DNA of 64,000 nucleotides from Gonatopus flavifemur (Eukaryota; Arthropoda; Insecta; Hymenoptera; Dryinidae): positions 49,206,001-49,270,000 of the forward strand of contig JAFFJZ010000004.1 in NCBI GenBank assembly GCA_018340375.1, given 5' to 3'. Made by a program: the position numbers and the translations under genes. The notes beneath the pieces are model-generated. The model saw only the letters and a program-made list of their open reading frames with translations. It did not search any database and was not told the DNA's origin. Shown piece by piece: positions 1 through 10,989 of this stretch (position 1 is the stretch's first letter; each line of letters opens with the position of its first letter).

Positions 1-148
1 TGAAATTTTGGAGGAAATTCTTTTCAAATTCGGGTTCTGTACAATATTGGATGAAATATTGGATTGATTTCCATGAAATGCATTCTCAGGAGTTTTACAC
101 GAACGAAAATTTCATGTTATGACCATAAGTGACAATTGAGCGTTCCGA

Positions 149-239
149 AGTAGCTGACCTGATCATCTGGTCATGACCAGATCACTTCTGAACCGATCAA
201 AGTCGATCTAGTCATGACCAGATGATTAGATCAGCTACT
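149..239. repeat. Palindromic repeat with ~34-bp arms
   Basis: The arms at 149-182 and 206-239 are inverted copies with a few mismatches. Each begins AGTAGCTGA and contains ATCATCTGGTCATGA. The AGTAGCTG...CATCTGGT core recurs as shorter palindromes near 33,368 and 46,356, so this is a dispersed hairpin motif. No target duplication is visible. Confidence 0.75.
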
Positions 240-756
240 CCTCCAATATGATAACGAATCACTACATAACCATATGGCGCGTTAGCCCAAGCTGTTGAGA
301 CCGGTTTCTTTAGGTAGGTGATGGGTTGAGTAGGTAGGTTCAAATCCGTTCGAAGGGATAAATATTTCTTGGCAGGACAAGCATACTTCAAATACTGACC
401 GACAGGAAGTACAGTAAAATTCTGGGAAAAATCTTCTTCTTTATGTTGATTTAAAATTGTTATTTTTGCATTGTTATTGTTTATGGCATCTTGAATATAT
501 CGTAAAGAGACCTCGAACGTATCTTTGAGATAACTTCGGAATATCTTGAAGATATCAATGAGATCACTGAGATGTTTCGAAGATATCACAAACGAGTCTA
601 AAATGAGTCTGTACGACGATCCAATCGAAGATATCTCAGAAGACATTTTCAAGTTATCCGATTGTGTTGCATGAGACATCTCTTATGTATTTTGAAGATA
701 ACTTTCCGAAAAAATCTCAAGATCCATTCAGATATCTTTTTGTTAATTAGGAACAC
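240..756. other. No supportable gene; Pol III B-box-like motif
   Basis: A 155-codon minus-strand open frame (212-679) crosses here but resembles no protein I know, and it runs into the palindrome, so I do not call it a gene. The stretch 530-640 repeats AGATATC-type words. GGTTCAAATCC at 337-347 is a good match to a Pol III B box and follows short TAGGTAGG runs, so this could be a decayed tRNA-derived SINE. Confidence 0.3.
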
Positions 757-863
757 CCCTAACAGCACCAAGGTCCCTGGACGTTTTGAAAACGTTCTGA
801 GAATGTTTTAAAAACGTCCCAACGTTCTTGGAACGTTTTAAAAACCTCCCAGTGCTGTTAGGG
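757..863. mobile_element. 107-bp MITE, CCCTAACAGCAC ends, AC duplication
   Basis: CCCTAACAGCAC at 757 is matched by GTGCTGTTAGGG ending at 863. The dinucleotide AC flanks both sides (755-756 and 864-865). The interior repeats AACGTTTT and ACGTCCC words in inverted order, so the element folds over most of its length. It is too short to code. Confidence 0.7.
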
Positions 864-904
864 ACTGGTTCCAATTCGGACCATGCACTGTTTAGAATCG
901 AACC

Positions 905-2180
905 GCCCGCTTGTGTGTGTGTGTGTGCGGATGTATGATGTTAATTAGTGTTTCTTCTTTTTGATCGTCTATTGTTGCAGTTTGATTTTTATATGATTCA
1001 TACATTGTTCTCCTATCCTTGAAATTAATTCCTACCACTTTCAAAATAGCGAACATTTTCTCGCAATCAACATCATCCAATGCGTTTTGTATATCTACAA
1101 AACCTATATACACAGACTTTTTCAACTCTAGTCTTGTCTCTACTACTGTTCTGAGTGCTAAAATTGCATCTCGCATTCCCCTATTTTTCCTAAAACCGAA
1201 CTGATCTTCTGCTAATCTACTCTCTATTTCATTTTCTATCCTCCTGTATATAATTTTTATCAGTATCTTCGAGGCATGTGAAGTTAAACTAATCGTTCTG
1301 TAGTTCTCACATTTGTCTCCTCCTTGTTTTTTCGGAACCGCGACGATTTTATTCCTTTGGAAATCTCCGGGACTCCTCCATTCTTGTACATATCTTTGAC
1401 CAATTCAAACAGTGCGTCACGGGTTCTTCGACTGGGGGCTTTGATAAGGTCCGCACTTACTAGTATGCGATCTATTCCTGGTGCTTTATTATTCCTCAAT
1501 TCTTTCGAAGTCCTGTCAAATTCTGATCTCAAAATCGAATCTCCCGATTCTTTTTCATCGACATCTTCCTCCATCTCTAAAAATCCTATATTACCGCTTC
1601 CTTCATACAGATCTTCTAACTGATTGATCCATTGTTCGATTTTTTCCTGCGTTCTTATCAATTGTCTCCCTAGAGAATTTCGAATCTTACTGCTTCTAGA
1701 TTTCATTCGTCCAAAAAATCCCTTCATATGAATTGTGCAATCTTATATGCCTCATCCATTTTCCCTCAATGTAATCTTACTTCTGTATCCTGACATTTTC
1801 TTTCTAACCATTATTCTTTTGCTTTCCTCGATTCTCTTATTATTTTAATCCTCAGTGACTTGTATGTCTGCTGGCCTTGTTCGCTACTCTTATTCTTGTA
1901 TTTCCCCCTTCCGTTAATTAAATCGAGGAATTTCTTCCGTTATCCATGGTTCCTGAGGTTCTACTCCATCGTTCTTCAAAATTTTGTTTGCATATTGCTC
2001 TATATTTCCCTTCATATTTGTCAATCTACTCTGTATTTCCAAGACTTTCTCTTGTCGATCCGCCAACTTTTCATCCAACATCACTTTGAATGCCTCTTGT
2101 AAGCACTGAGGATCAAAAGAAAGTTTCGTAATTGCCGCTATTAGTGTAGGTATGTTCCGTTCTTGGCATTCGATCATCAA
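905..2180 (-). pseudogene. LINE (RTE-like) reverse transcriptase fragment
   Basis: On the minus strand three open pieces (2180-1914, 1727-1284, 1176-892) read in order as the linker, the N-terminal reverse-transcriptase region and the start of the polymerase core of a non-LTR element. They match the LINE at 47,760-51,010 piece by piece, for example QEAFKVMLDEKLADRQEK here against QEAYKVMLDEKLEDRQEK there. Frameshifts separate the pieces. The endonuclease is absent upstream, and the copy stops in a TG microsatellite at about 908-926 before the FADD box. It is a dead 5'-truncated copy. The RTE assignment rests on the endonuclease and RT wording of the better copy and is from memory. Confidence 0.8.
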
Positions 2181-2392
2181 GGTACTAGTATCTATCAGAA
2201 GGCCAACAAAAGCATGTTTTGAAATAAGATTATCTCAGCTTTTTTATTAGTTGTCATCATGTTTTTTCCCTAAACGCTAGGCATTTTATGGAGAATAAAC
2301 AAAAACCTGAGTCCTTGACTAGTCATTTTGTCCGTGATTGATAGAGGGCGCAAAAGCAAGATTCTCGGGAGAAAGAGTCCCATGGCGGACAG
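2181..2392. other. No feature seen
   Basis: AT-rich DNA between the LINE fragment and the next transposon end. I see no long open frame, dyad or repeat shared with the rest of the window. Confidence 0.5.
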
Positions 2393-2700
2393 CCCTGGTT
2401 GAACAATCCGATTGAATCCGATAAAAGAAAATTTTATCGGAATGAATTCAGTTTCTGCATCGGAAATTTCCTATTGATACCAATAAGATCATTTTCAATT
2501 GGATTTAATCGGTCTTTCCCCTGGTTTAAAAATCCGATTGAATCCGATAAAAAAACATTTCATCGGATTGAGTTTCTGCATCGGAAATTTCCCATTGATA
2601 CCAATAAAATAATTTTTAACTGGATTTAATCGGCATTTTCCCTGGTGAAAAAATCCGATTAAATCCGATAAAAAAACTCATCGGAATGAATTGATTCCTG
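2393..2700 (+). repeat. Terminal segment repeated in tandem
   Basis: The end sequence CCCTGG...AATCCGAT...CCGATAAAA starts at 2393, 2519 and 2640, giving units of 126 and 121 bp and a partial third. Each unit carries the downstream word TGCATCGGAAATTTCC or a variant. The terminal 120 bp has therefore been duplicated in direct orientation. Confidence 0.8.
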
Positions 2701-3079
2701 CTTCGCGATTATCTTATTGAATTGTATTGGTTGTTAACCCAACCAACGAACGGTTTATATAAATTATATACGCGCATTTTATATCAATCAAACAAACACA
2801 TATATCATTTATTCAATCATTACGTATGACAAATTATTGCTGAAATAAATTCAAACAATCATTTATGTGTTATCAACATGGTGATCACCCATCCACCTTG
2901 TACCGCAGTTGTCGTTGCTTAACCTAGAAGATCGATCTGGAACGCCCGCTCGCTCGATGCCGTGGTTCGCTTCCTATCAATGTGAACTAAATGACTGTCT
3001 TATGTCAGGGATGGGTGTCCTATAGTGATAAGATCCAATTGGCAGTAGTCCATTGGACCTATGAGGAATTGTATTGGTC

Positions 3080-4230
3080 TTAATGAGAGCATGGGAGTTC
3101 ATTAATAATAAAAATCCCAATGAAGACCAAGAAAATATTTTCCAATTGGATTCAATCGGTATTTTATGATGGATGAAAAATTCCGATTGATATCAATACA
3201 ATATTTTTCAATTGGATTCAATCGGTATTTTATCAATAATAAGAATTCCTATTGATACCAAGAAAATATTTTTCATTTGATTAAATCGAGATTTTATTGA
3301 TTATTGAAATTTTAATTGATATCAGTGAAATATTGTGTAATTGGATTCACTTGGTATTTTATGATCAATGAAAATTCCGATTGACGCCAATACAATATTT
3401 TTCAATTGGATTGAATCAGTATGTTATTGATTATGAAGATTCTAATTGATACTAGTCAAATATTTTTCAATGGCATCCAATAGGTATGTTATCAATAATA
3501 AGAATTCCTATTGATACCAAGAAAATATTTTTCATTTGATTAAATCGAGATTTTATTGATTATTGAAATTTTAATTGATATCAGTGAAATATTTTTCAAT
3601 GGAATTCAATGGGTATTTCATTAATCGCAAAAATTCCAAATGATACCGAGAAAATATTTTCTAATTGGATTCAATGGGTATTTTATAGTTGATAGAAAAT
3701 TCCGATCAATACCAATAAAATATTTTTTAATTTGATTGAATCGGTATTTCATTAATCATGAAAATTTCAATTGATACCAGTCAAATATTTTTCAATGGGA
3801 TCCAATTGATATTTTATCAATAATAATTATTCCGATTGATATCAATGAAATATTGTGTAATTGCATTCACTTGGTATTTTATGACCAATGAAAATTCCGA
3901 TTGATGCCAATACAATATTTTCCATTGGATTCAATCGGTATGTTGATGATCATGAAGATTCTAATTGATACCAGTCAAATATTTTTCAATAGCATCCAAT
4001 AGGTATTTTATCAATAATAAAAATTCCAATTCGTACGGACACAATATTTTTTAATTTGTTTAATCGGCATTTCATTAATCATTACAATTATAATTGGTAC
4101 CAGTAACATATCTTTCAATGGGATCCAATGGATATTCCATCACTGATAAAAATTCCGATTGATACCAATGAAATATTTTCTAATTGGATTCTCTTGGTAT
4201 TCTATGATTATAGTTTCCTATTCCAGCAAC
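3080..4230. repeat. Degenerate ~125-bp repeat array
   Basis: Words such as GATACCAAGAAAATATTTTT and ATTGGATTCAATCGGTATTT recur about every 60-130 bp in alternating variants. A block of about 100 bp beginning ATCAATAATAAGAATTCC at 3234 returns nearly unchanged at 3491, suggesting a 257-bp higher-order period. Nothing here codes. Confidence 0.75.
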
Positions 4231-4912
4231 TTCCCCATTAGTTCCAATACATCGAGGTCACCAGGGATTCCGATGAAAACCAATGATCTGATGCAATGAA
4301 AGAAATTTCAAAACTGAATCGGTTATTGCCGATACATACCTATAGGACTTAGAATCTGTAAACTTGCCTATTATTTCCAATAAATTTTAATGTTGGAATA
4401 ATCCAATTAAAACCCATTGATCAATGAAATCGATACATCCTTAAATGCAGTCAGAAATCTTCCATAAGAAACTCATTCATCATTCAATTTCACAAATTTT
4501 CCCATTAGTTCCAATAGATTGAAATTGTAGAAACTTTCGATAAAAACCGTTTGCCTGATGGAATGGAGGAAATTCCAATCATTCAATCAGATATCTCTTA
4601 TACAGACCAATAGATTATGTGAAGTCTGATTAATTCCCATAAAATGCAGATTTTTTGATTGGTGAATCCCCGATTGAAACCTATAGAAAAGAGATTCCGA
4701 TAAACTCTTATTGATTTTGAATTGGGGCTTGAACTGTTCCGATTGATCCTATGCAGTCCGATTAATTCTGAATCGGTTTCTATCGGATCTTATCGGATTT
4801 TTTAACCAGGGCTAATGCGGTGGAATGAAGTCTAAAATTGAATTGGACATTTCTCATTCAATGCTATTGAATATTCAATCCCGTAAATATTCCTTTCATT
4901 TCCCATAAATTG

Positions 4913-5172
4913 CACTGAAAAAAAAATTTCATCGAAAATCAATTATATTTTGTTGTTAGGGTAACTGAATATCATAGTCAAGTCAACGAATATACGGTCA
5001 GATTGACAGTATAATCGTTGACTTGACACCATGATGGCTGATTCAACTGCATGTAGTTGAGTCAACAGTGCATGTAGTTGAGGCAACAGTCACATTCAGT
5101 TGGATATATCCAATCGTATTCTACTATTGAATCAACTATATCACCATTGTCTGTACCCACTTTTTTTCAGTG
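4913..5172. mobile_element. 260-bp MITE with CACTGAAAAAAA ends
   Basis: CACTGAAAAAAA at 4913 is matched by TTTTTTTCAGTG ending at 5172, with TG on both outer sides. The interior repeats CAGTGCATGTAGTTGA-type words. It interrupts the degenerate array of the surrounding element, so it is the younger insertion. Confidence 0.65.
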
Positions 5173-5863
5173 TGAGATGATCGAATAATCCAATTGAAAC
5201 CTATTGACCAATAAAATAAACGAACTCAAATCGAATTGGATACTCTGGATAGAAACCCAGTAAGTCTTGACTTTTGTACAATTTTCCCATTGGTTCCGAT
5301 AGACCGAAATCACCGAAAATTCTAATAAAAACCGATGATTTAATCCGCTGAAAGGAATTCTGAATTCGAATTGGATATTTCTCATTCAATCCTATTCAAT
5401 TTTCAGATCCGTAGATGGTCCTATTATTCCCCATGAATTCGGATAGTGGAATAATCCGATTAAAACCTACAGACCGATCAAATCTGTACGAACTCTAATC
5501 GAATTGGACATTCTTCATAAAAACCGATTGAGTTTCCCATTACGTGACATTACGATCGGTTCCAATAGCTTTAGGTCATGGAAATTCCCGATAAAAACCA
5601 TTTGCCTCATGAAATGGAGAAATTTTCAAACTCTCAATCAGATATCTCTAATACAAACCGATTGATCACTAAAAGTCATATTAATTCCAGTCAAAAAAAA
5701 AATTTTTCTATCGGTAAATCCTCGATTCAATCCTATATATACCACGTTCCAATTAATTCCTATCCATCTTGAATCGGTAGTTGAGCCTCTCCGATCGACC
5801 CTATTCATTCCGATTAATTTTGAATCGGTTTTTATCGGTTTCTATTGGACCTTTTAAGCAGGG

Positions 5864-6900
5864 AGATCATCTTCGGATCAGGAAGCCTGAAACAAAATCG
5901 GAAAAAGCACGTTGGAAAAGGGAGTTTTTTTACATAGGAATTCACCACCGATATGTAAAAATTTATAAAAATAAAAGAAATAGCGTATGCTTGAGAAAAA
6001 AATGCAAAAACCCACCTCTTTGTCATCTTTCCTGTGTTGCCAACTTTTTTGTTGATAATTTGTTTGCAAAAAAGTGGTGAATTCCTGCGCAGAACACCTG
6101 GATTAACAAGTGGAAAAAGCCCGGTGATGATCGGTCCAGTAAATCCGGAGAGTAACTGTCCGCCATGCGAAGAAAATTCGTTTTGAGAAAAACGCGTTCG
6201 AAGTTCTTCACGTATACTTCTGTATATTTCTGATAATATAAGAAGTTTCATTACCTTCAAATTTTGATGAGTGATTTTTTATGCTCTGAGAAGTCAAAAA
6301 ATGAAATTTGAAAAATTTCAATTTCTTGAACCCGTTGATAGGTACCTTGAGAAATTTTTATCATAGTTGTAAGTACTATCCTATACAAGTTTCAACCTGA
6401 TCTTCACAGAAAAAATGTTAACGCTGTTATTTAATTTTATGGTTATCCGATTGCAATGAAATCTATACCACGTTTGAAGTAACGACTCCATACGCGAGTT
6501 CAATTCCAATTGGTAGAGGAGAGTAGGCAGAAGTTTGTTCTCGAATTTCGCAAAAAGAGTGGGGTTTTCGTTTGTTCTATGTGATTGTTAACGCAAGGTG
6601 CTGTGATGCGGAATTCAATTTTTGTAGATGCACAGATGATTGACGAAATGAGTTTCCTCAAATTTCGGAAGACAATATGATTTCTGATGGATTTTTGCTG
6701 AGTGGGAAAATATGAGAAAAATGGAACTGATGTATGATTCTCCATGCCGATTCTCAGCTTTGCATTACAAATTTCAAGGTTTTGATAGTGTATCCGAGTG
6801 TGTTTTTTTCATTGGTTTCCTAAACAATAGTGACTCATAATGGACGAAATCGAGTTTTATTGCACATTTTGGTCAAATCCTTTAGTATAGAAAGTTAAAT
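5864..6900. other. About 1 kb without a recognisable gene
   Basis: Short open frames on both strands overlap in several phases, and none resembles a known protein. There are no strong repeats. The last bases, AAT at 6898-6900, are one copy of the presumed target duplication of the next transposon. Confidence 0.5.
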
Positions 6901-6938
6901 TGAGGGGTGTCGCGGCAAAGCCAACAATCTCCACTTTT
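6901..6938 (+). repeat. Left terminal inverted repeat, DUF7869 element
   Basis: Starts TGAGGGGTGTCGCGGCAAAG and continues through CCAACAATCTCCACTTTT. It is matched by 10990-11027 in reverse complement with one difference (G/A at position 20). Confidence 0.9.
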
Positions 6939-7061
6939 TATGGATTTTCATTTTATGAGTGATATTACATCTCCAAGGTCAGTTCCATTCGATTTTGAAC
7001 TCAGTTTTGACCTAAAAAAATAAAATCTCATCGAAAAAACCATTTGAAAATCAGTGTTCGC

Positions 7062-7114
7062 TGCAAACCCAACAATTTCTATATTCAAATTCACAGCAAA
7101 ACCAACAATATCCA
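7062..7114 (+). promoter_or_regulatory. Subterminal repeats, left side
   Basis: Two direct copies of the inner TIR word: TGCAAACCCAACAATTTC at 7062-7079 and AGCAAAACCAACAATATCCA at 7095-7114. They have the same orientation as the left TIR. By analogy with other cut-and-paste elements they may be transposase binding sites; that role is inferred. Confidence 0.6.
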
Positions 7115-7251
7115 TTTCAACCAATAGCATCATTTGGTTTGGTCACGTGGCCTCGCCAAGCTCTTCCAGTGTTATTAGAGGGAACAAAGTGAGTTCCATT
7201 GTCTTGAATACCATAGGAAGTGAATTATTAAAATAATATCACCCAGTTGAA

Positions 7252-9184
7252 ATGGATGAAAATCCAGTCGTCGTGTCTCCTACAACAGCAAGAAAGGAAA
7301 TCGGATGCCCTAATGAATGGAAAAGATTTAAGAATAAAGTAGACAGGTAATTCATCAGAATGAATTTCGTGTAAATTTGACAGGTTATGTTACTGTAAAT
7401 TTGACAGGTTATGTTACTGTGAAGGTAAACATTACAGGAATTTATTTTCTCTTGATTCCTGAAGGTACAAGGTCTCCAGTCTTCCTACCTATCCAACCTG
7501 CTCCCATTTATCCGGCTCCTTTAAATGTCAACAACTCACCATGGAAGATATCCCATTATTTCCCCGTCAATTTTATGAAACATCAGATAAAATTAAACAA
7601 GATATGATCATTCTCAAATATTGTACTGCAGTTCCTGTGAAGCGACGTAGGTCCAAAACGAATACCAATCAAGAAAAGCAATTTCAAAAAAAATATTTTG
7701 TCCGAACTGTTGATAGAAAATTTATTCCAGTCTGCGCCAGTACTTTTCAAGCTGCTTTATGTATCAAACGAGACAGAGTGGATAACGTTGTTAGAAACTT
7801 TCGGAAAACTGGATCTTCTCCAAAAGAAAACCGTGGTGGTGATTACAAATCTAAAAAATATGAGGAAAAAAAACGTGCTATTATGAATTTCATTCAACGA
7901 TTTAAATGTAGTGGTTCCCATTATTGCAGAGGCTCTTCTTCTGCTAGACAGTACTTGAGTTCAGATCTCAACATAAATAAACTACATAAAATGTATAATA
8001 ATCAATGTCCAGCAGAACTAAAAGTTCAACGTACATATTTCTTTCAAATCTTCAGCAGAAACTTCAATTTGGGATTCGGACATCCTATTACAGACGATTG
8101 TTCCCTGTGTATTCAACTGAATTCAAAAATAGCAGCTGAGAAAAATGAAGAAGAGAAAACAAATTTGCAAGCTAGTAAACAAATTCACAAACTTAGAGCA
8201 AAAGCTTTTCATAACTTGGTGCAAGAAAAGGTTGATCGCATGGTAACATTCTGCTTTGATTGCCAAAAAAATCTCCCAATGCCAAAAATCCCTGATCAGT
8301 CATACTACTATAGTCGTCAGTTGTATCTTTATAATTTGACAATCACAATGGGTTGTTCAAAAGATCCTCTAACCGGTAATACTTTTTGTTACACTTGGAC
8401 CGAGGATGAATTTAGTAAGGGTTCCAACATGATCGCTTCAGCCATTTTTCATAGACTCAACAATACCAACCTTGAAGGAAAATCAGTAATCAGGTTGGTG
8501 GCTGATGGATGTGCTGGCCAAAATAAAAACACGACTGTTCTCACAGCATGTCCGTTATGGTTGACAAAATGTGCTCCTGACAACATTGAGGAAATAGAAC
8601 TGGTATTCCCAGTTACAGGTCACTCCTTTCTTTTACCTGACCGTGTATTTGGCAACATAGAAAAGCAAATAAAGAAAACTGAGAACATTTTGAATCCTGA
8701 TCAATATATTGATATAATATCGCAGCACGGCACTGTTTGCAAAATGGGAACAGACGTAGAGATTTTAGATTGGAAAGAAACAGCTAAAAAAATTCTAAAA
8801 AGCACATCGAATCTTCACTTCAAAATAAGTCAATGTAAGAGATTTTTTTTAAAAAGAAGCGGTACAAAAAATGTCTCAATAAGAGGTGAACTAGTATATA
8901 AACATAGTACGGGCAGTTACAAGCTGATCACCAAGAAGAATCGTAACTTCCAAGATATATATCCACGTACCCTGCAAAAATATTCAAACGAGGTCAAAAG
9001 AGAAAAAGCACGCGATGTCGAGATTCTATTAAAAAAACATTTTGGTGATCAGTGGGAACTCAATGAAGATCTGGCATATTATAAATCATTTTTTAATCGA
9101 GACAGAACACAAGAAGCTGGGATAGATAACGAGACAGATGAGCTTTGTGAACCGTGTGATGAAGCACTAGACTTAATTGTTTAA
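7252..9184 (+). CDS. DUF7869-type putative transposase (two exons)
   Basis: The model joins exon 1 (7252-7346, ending GACAG|GTAATT) to exon 2 (7465-9184, after CCTGAAG). The junction keeps frame and gives 604 residues, with no stop in the 548-codon second exon. In the 547-residue stretch from the internal ATG at 7541 I see FCFDCQKNLP (D240), a C-x2-C-type CSLC before it, ADGCAGQNKN (D322) and GHSFLLPDRVFG (H361, D367). The ADGCAGQNKN and GHS...DRVFG boxes are what I recognise, from memory, as the DUF7869 family of insect and other animal proteins. An RNase H-like DDD nuclease (D240, D322, D367) would fit, but this is inference. As the only gene between the TIRs, its most economical role is transposase. 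The basic N terminus (PVKRRRSKT) could bind DNA or direct nuclear import. Confidence 0.8.
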
Positions 9185-9312
9185 TATAGGATAATAATGA
9201 TGTGTTTTGAATTCTTCAATTATGTTTGAGTAATTTTTCTGAATTGTTCTTCAATTATGCTCAAGAGCATTAACATTGATTGTCATAACAAAGAATGATT
9301 TATGTTGATTTG

Positions 9313-9318
9313 AATAAA
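9313..9318 (+). promoter_or_regulatory. Candidate polyadenylation signal
   Basis: AATAAA lies about 130 bases after the stop codon of the DUF7869 gene and upstream of the mariner insertion, so the insertion should not disturb 3'-end formation. Confidence 0.55.
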
Positions 9319-9481
9319 TTTGCTTTTTAATTTATTTCATCCTGGATGATACCGTTCTTTTTTCTGTGTTGATTATCTACTTCACAGTTCGAGGATTGGT
9401 TTATCCAACAATCCCACTCATTGGGGACAAATTTTCCATCTGTATAGTTCACAGGAAAATTTTCAATATTCACTCGTTCAC

Positions 9482-9530
9482 TGTAAACCCAACAATCTCC
9501 ACGCGTTCAGTGCAAAACCAACAATCTCCA
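9482..9530 (+). promoter_or_regulatory. Subterminal repeats, right side
   Basis: TGTAAACCCAACAATCTCC at 9482-9500 and TGCAAAACCAACAATCTCCA at 9511-9530. They run in the same direction as the left-side copies, not inverted like the right TIR. Before the mariner inserted they lay about 200 bp from the right end. Confidence 0.6.
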
Positions 9531-9576
9531 TTTCAATAATAGCTATAACTTTATTATTATTCAACATGCGATTATA

Positions 9577-10874
9577 CGAGGGTGGATTGATAAGTTTCCG
9601 GCCTGACCAAGAAAAACAACGTTTTTAAGAATTTTTTTTTTTTTATTTCTCAACATAATCTCCTCCAAGGCTGATACATTTCTCATAGCGGTGTTCTAGT
9701 CTAGTAATGCCATCTCTATAGACTGATTCGTCAAGCTCCTCAAAATACCCATTTACAGCTTCGATTACTTCTTCATTGTCCGCAAATCTCTTACCGCCAA
9801 GCCATTTTTTGAGGTTAGGAAACAGATAATAGTCACTCGGGGCTAGGTCTGGAGAGTAGGGAGGGTGCGACATTAATTCAAACTTCAGATCGTTGATTTT
9901 AGCCATCGCAACGATTGACGTGTGCGCCGGTGCGTTATCGTGATGAAACAAGATTTTTTTCTCCGTCAGATGAGGTCGTTTAATTTTCACTTCGTGGCTC
10001 AAACGTTGCAATAAGTCTGCGTAGTATTGACCAGTGATAGTTTTACCCTTTTCAAGGTAATCAATGTATATAATACCTCTTGCATCCCAAAAAACAGTAG
10101 CCATAACCTTGTTCGCCGAAGAAATTGTTTTTGCCTTCTTTGGAGTTGGTTCCCCTGGTCCAATCCACTGTTTAGACTGTTCTTTGGTTTCAGGGGTGTA
10201 GTGGTGGACCCAAGTTTCGTCAACGGTTACGAATCGACGCAAAAATTCGCTTGGATTACGCTTATACAACGCCAAATTGGCGGTAGAAATGTTCTTTCGA
10301 ATCAATTTTTGGTCGACTGTTAGCAAACGCGGCACCCATCTTGCACAGAGCTTTTCCATATACAAATGTTGTTGCAAAATATTTTGTACACGTTTATATG
10401 ACATCTTACAGGTCTCAGCTATCTCACGAACTTTTAATCTGCGATCTTTCAGCACTATTTGATGGATTTTTTCGATCATATCTGGAGTTGTGACCTCAAT
10501 GGGGCGTCCTGAGCGAGGCTCATCAGAGGTGCTCACACGACCCTTTTTAAACTCGGAAACCCACTGCTTAACGGTTGAATATGATGGGGAGGATGTCCCC
10601 AGTGTTGAGTCCATCTCTTCTTCAATTTCCTTCGGCGTTAACCCCTTCAAATAAAAGTATTTGATGACAGCACGATTTGATTTCCAGCTTTTCCATTTTT
10701 ACGAAAAACACAGAGGCGTCTTGGTCAGCGTGCTCTCAAAACTAAACTAACATGGCGATCGGACTGAAACTATAGCTACAAGCTATCTAAGGATGGTACT
10801 ATAGAACGCCACCTCAAGGTAGGCCTAGTGGCGCCATCTCTTGGTCAGGCCGGAAACTTATCAATCCACCCTCG
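9577..10874 (-). mobile_element. Mariner (DD34D), 1,298 bp
   Basis: Both ends read CGAGGGTGGATTGATAAGTT and on into GACCAAG, inverted. TA flanks at 9575-9576 and 10875-10876 are the usual mariner target duplication. The element lies in the 3' non-coding part of the DUF7869 transposon, opposite to its gene. The first ~600 bp of a nearly identical copy is at 49,345-49,944. Confidence 0.93.
9643..10650 (-). CDS. Mariner transposase
   Basis: This catalyses cut-and-paste transposition of mariner in the nucleus. In the 335 residues read from the TTG at 10650, the N terminus has the helix-turn-helix region ([14 protein letters not shown]). The catalytic triad is D144 (TVDETWVHH), D238 ([10 protein letters not shown]) and D273 ([11 protein letters not shown]), with exactly 34 residues between the last two, the DD34D signature. 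There are no stops or frameshifts in this span. The frame stays open upstream as ...[14 protein letters not shown], the expected start of this protein, but the only nearby ATG (10694-10696) is one base out of register. That could abolish normal initiation or reflect another start. The truncated second copy has the same offset. Confidence 0.88.
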   Translation of the reverse strand: MKGLTPKEIEEEMDSTLGTSSPSYSTVKQWVSEFKKGRVSTSDEPRSGRPIEVTTPDMIEKIHQIVLKDRRLKVREIAETCKMSYKRVQNILQQHLYMEKLCARWVPRLLTVDQKLIRKNISTANLALYKRNPSEFLRRFVTVDETWVHHYTPETKEQSKQWIGPGEPTPKKAKTISSANKVMATVFWDARGIIYIDYLEKGKTITGQYYADLLQRLSHEVKIKRPHLTEKKILFHHDNAPAHTSIVAMAKINDLKFELMSHPPYSPDLAPSDYYLFPNLKKWLGGKRFADNEEVIEAVNGYFEELDESVYRDGITRLEHRYEKCISLGGDYVEK

Positions 10875-10989
10875 TAAAACTATGTGAAACACTTCATAGG
10901 GTTATACTCTCAATTATCATGCACTTACTAGATGGGTTAAGAATCGTTAACAATATGCAATAGTTTTTTGTTAATACTGAAAAATTTGT

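Larger units (their letters stand above)
2393..5863. mobile_element. TIR element built of diverged short repeats
   Basis: The left end reads CCCTGGTTGAACAATCCGAT. The right end reads TCTATTGGACC...AAGCAGGG, ending at 5863, and the dinucleotide AG lies outside both ends (2391-2392 and 5864-5865). A second, better-matching inverted end (ATCGGATTTTTTAACCAGGG) stops at 4811 without a matching flank, so the true right end is uncertain. Nearly the whole interior consists of diverged repeats of a word like AATTGGATTCAATCGGTAT, partly in inverted orientation. No gene is visible. It may be a non-autonomous relative of the other elements here with CCC ends. Confidence 0.6.

Noticed and set aside
212..679. 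155-codon minus-strand open frame as a gene
   Set aside because: It overlaps the palindrome at 149-239, contains AGATATC-type repeats and resembles no protein I know. Chance open frame is more likely.
3080..4230. CRISPR array
   Set aside because: Units are diverged along their whole length with no constant repeat and variable spacer, there are no cas genes, and the genome is eukaryotic.
2393..4811. 4811 as the right end of the first repeat-filled element
   Set aside because: Its inverted match to the left end is better than that of 5863, but the flanking dinucleotides do not match (AG against CT), while AG flanks 2393 and 5863. Kept as an uncertainty.
5781..6260. Overlapping open frames on both strands near 5.8-6.3 kb
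   Set aside because: Three frames overlap the same DNA with no recognisable motif, and one starts in the right end of the repeat element.
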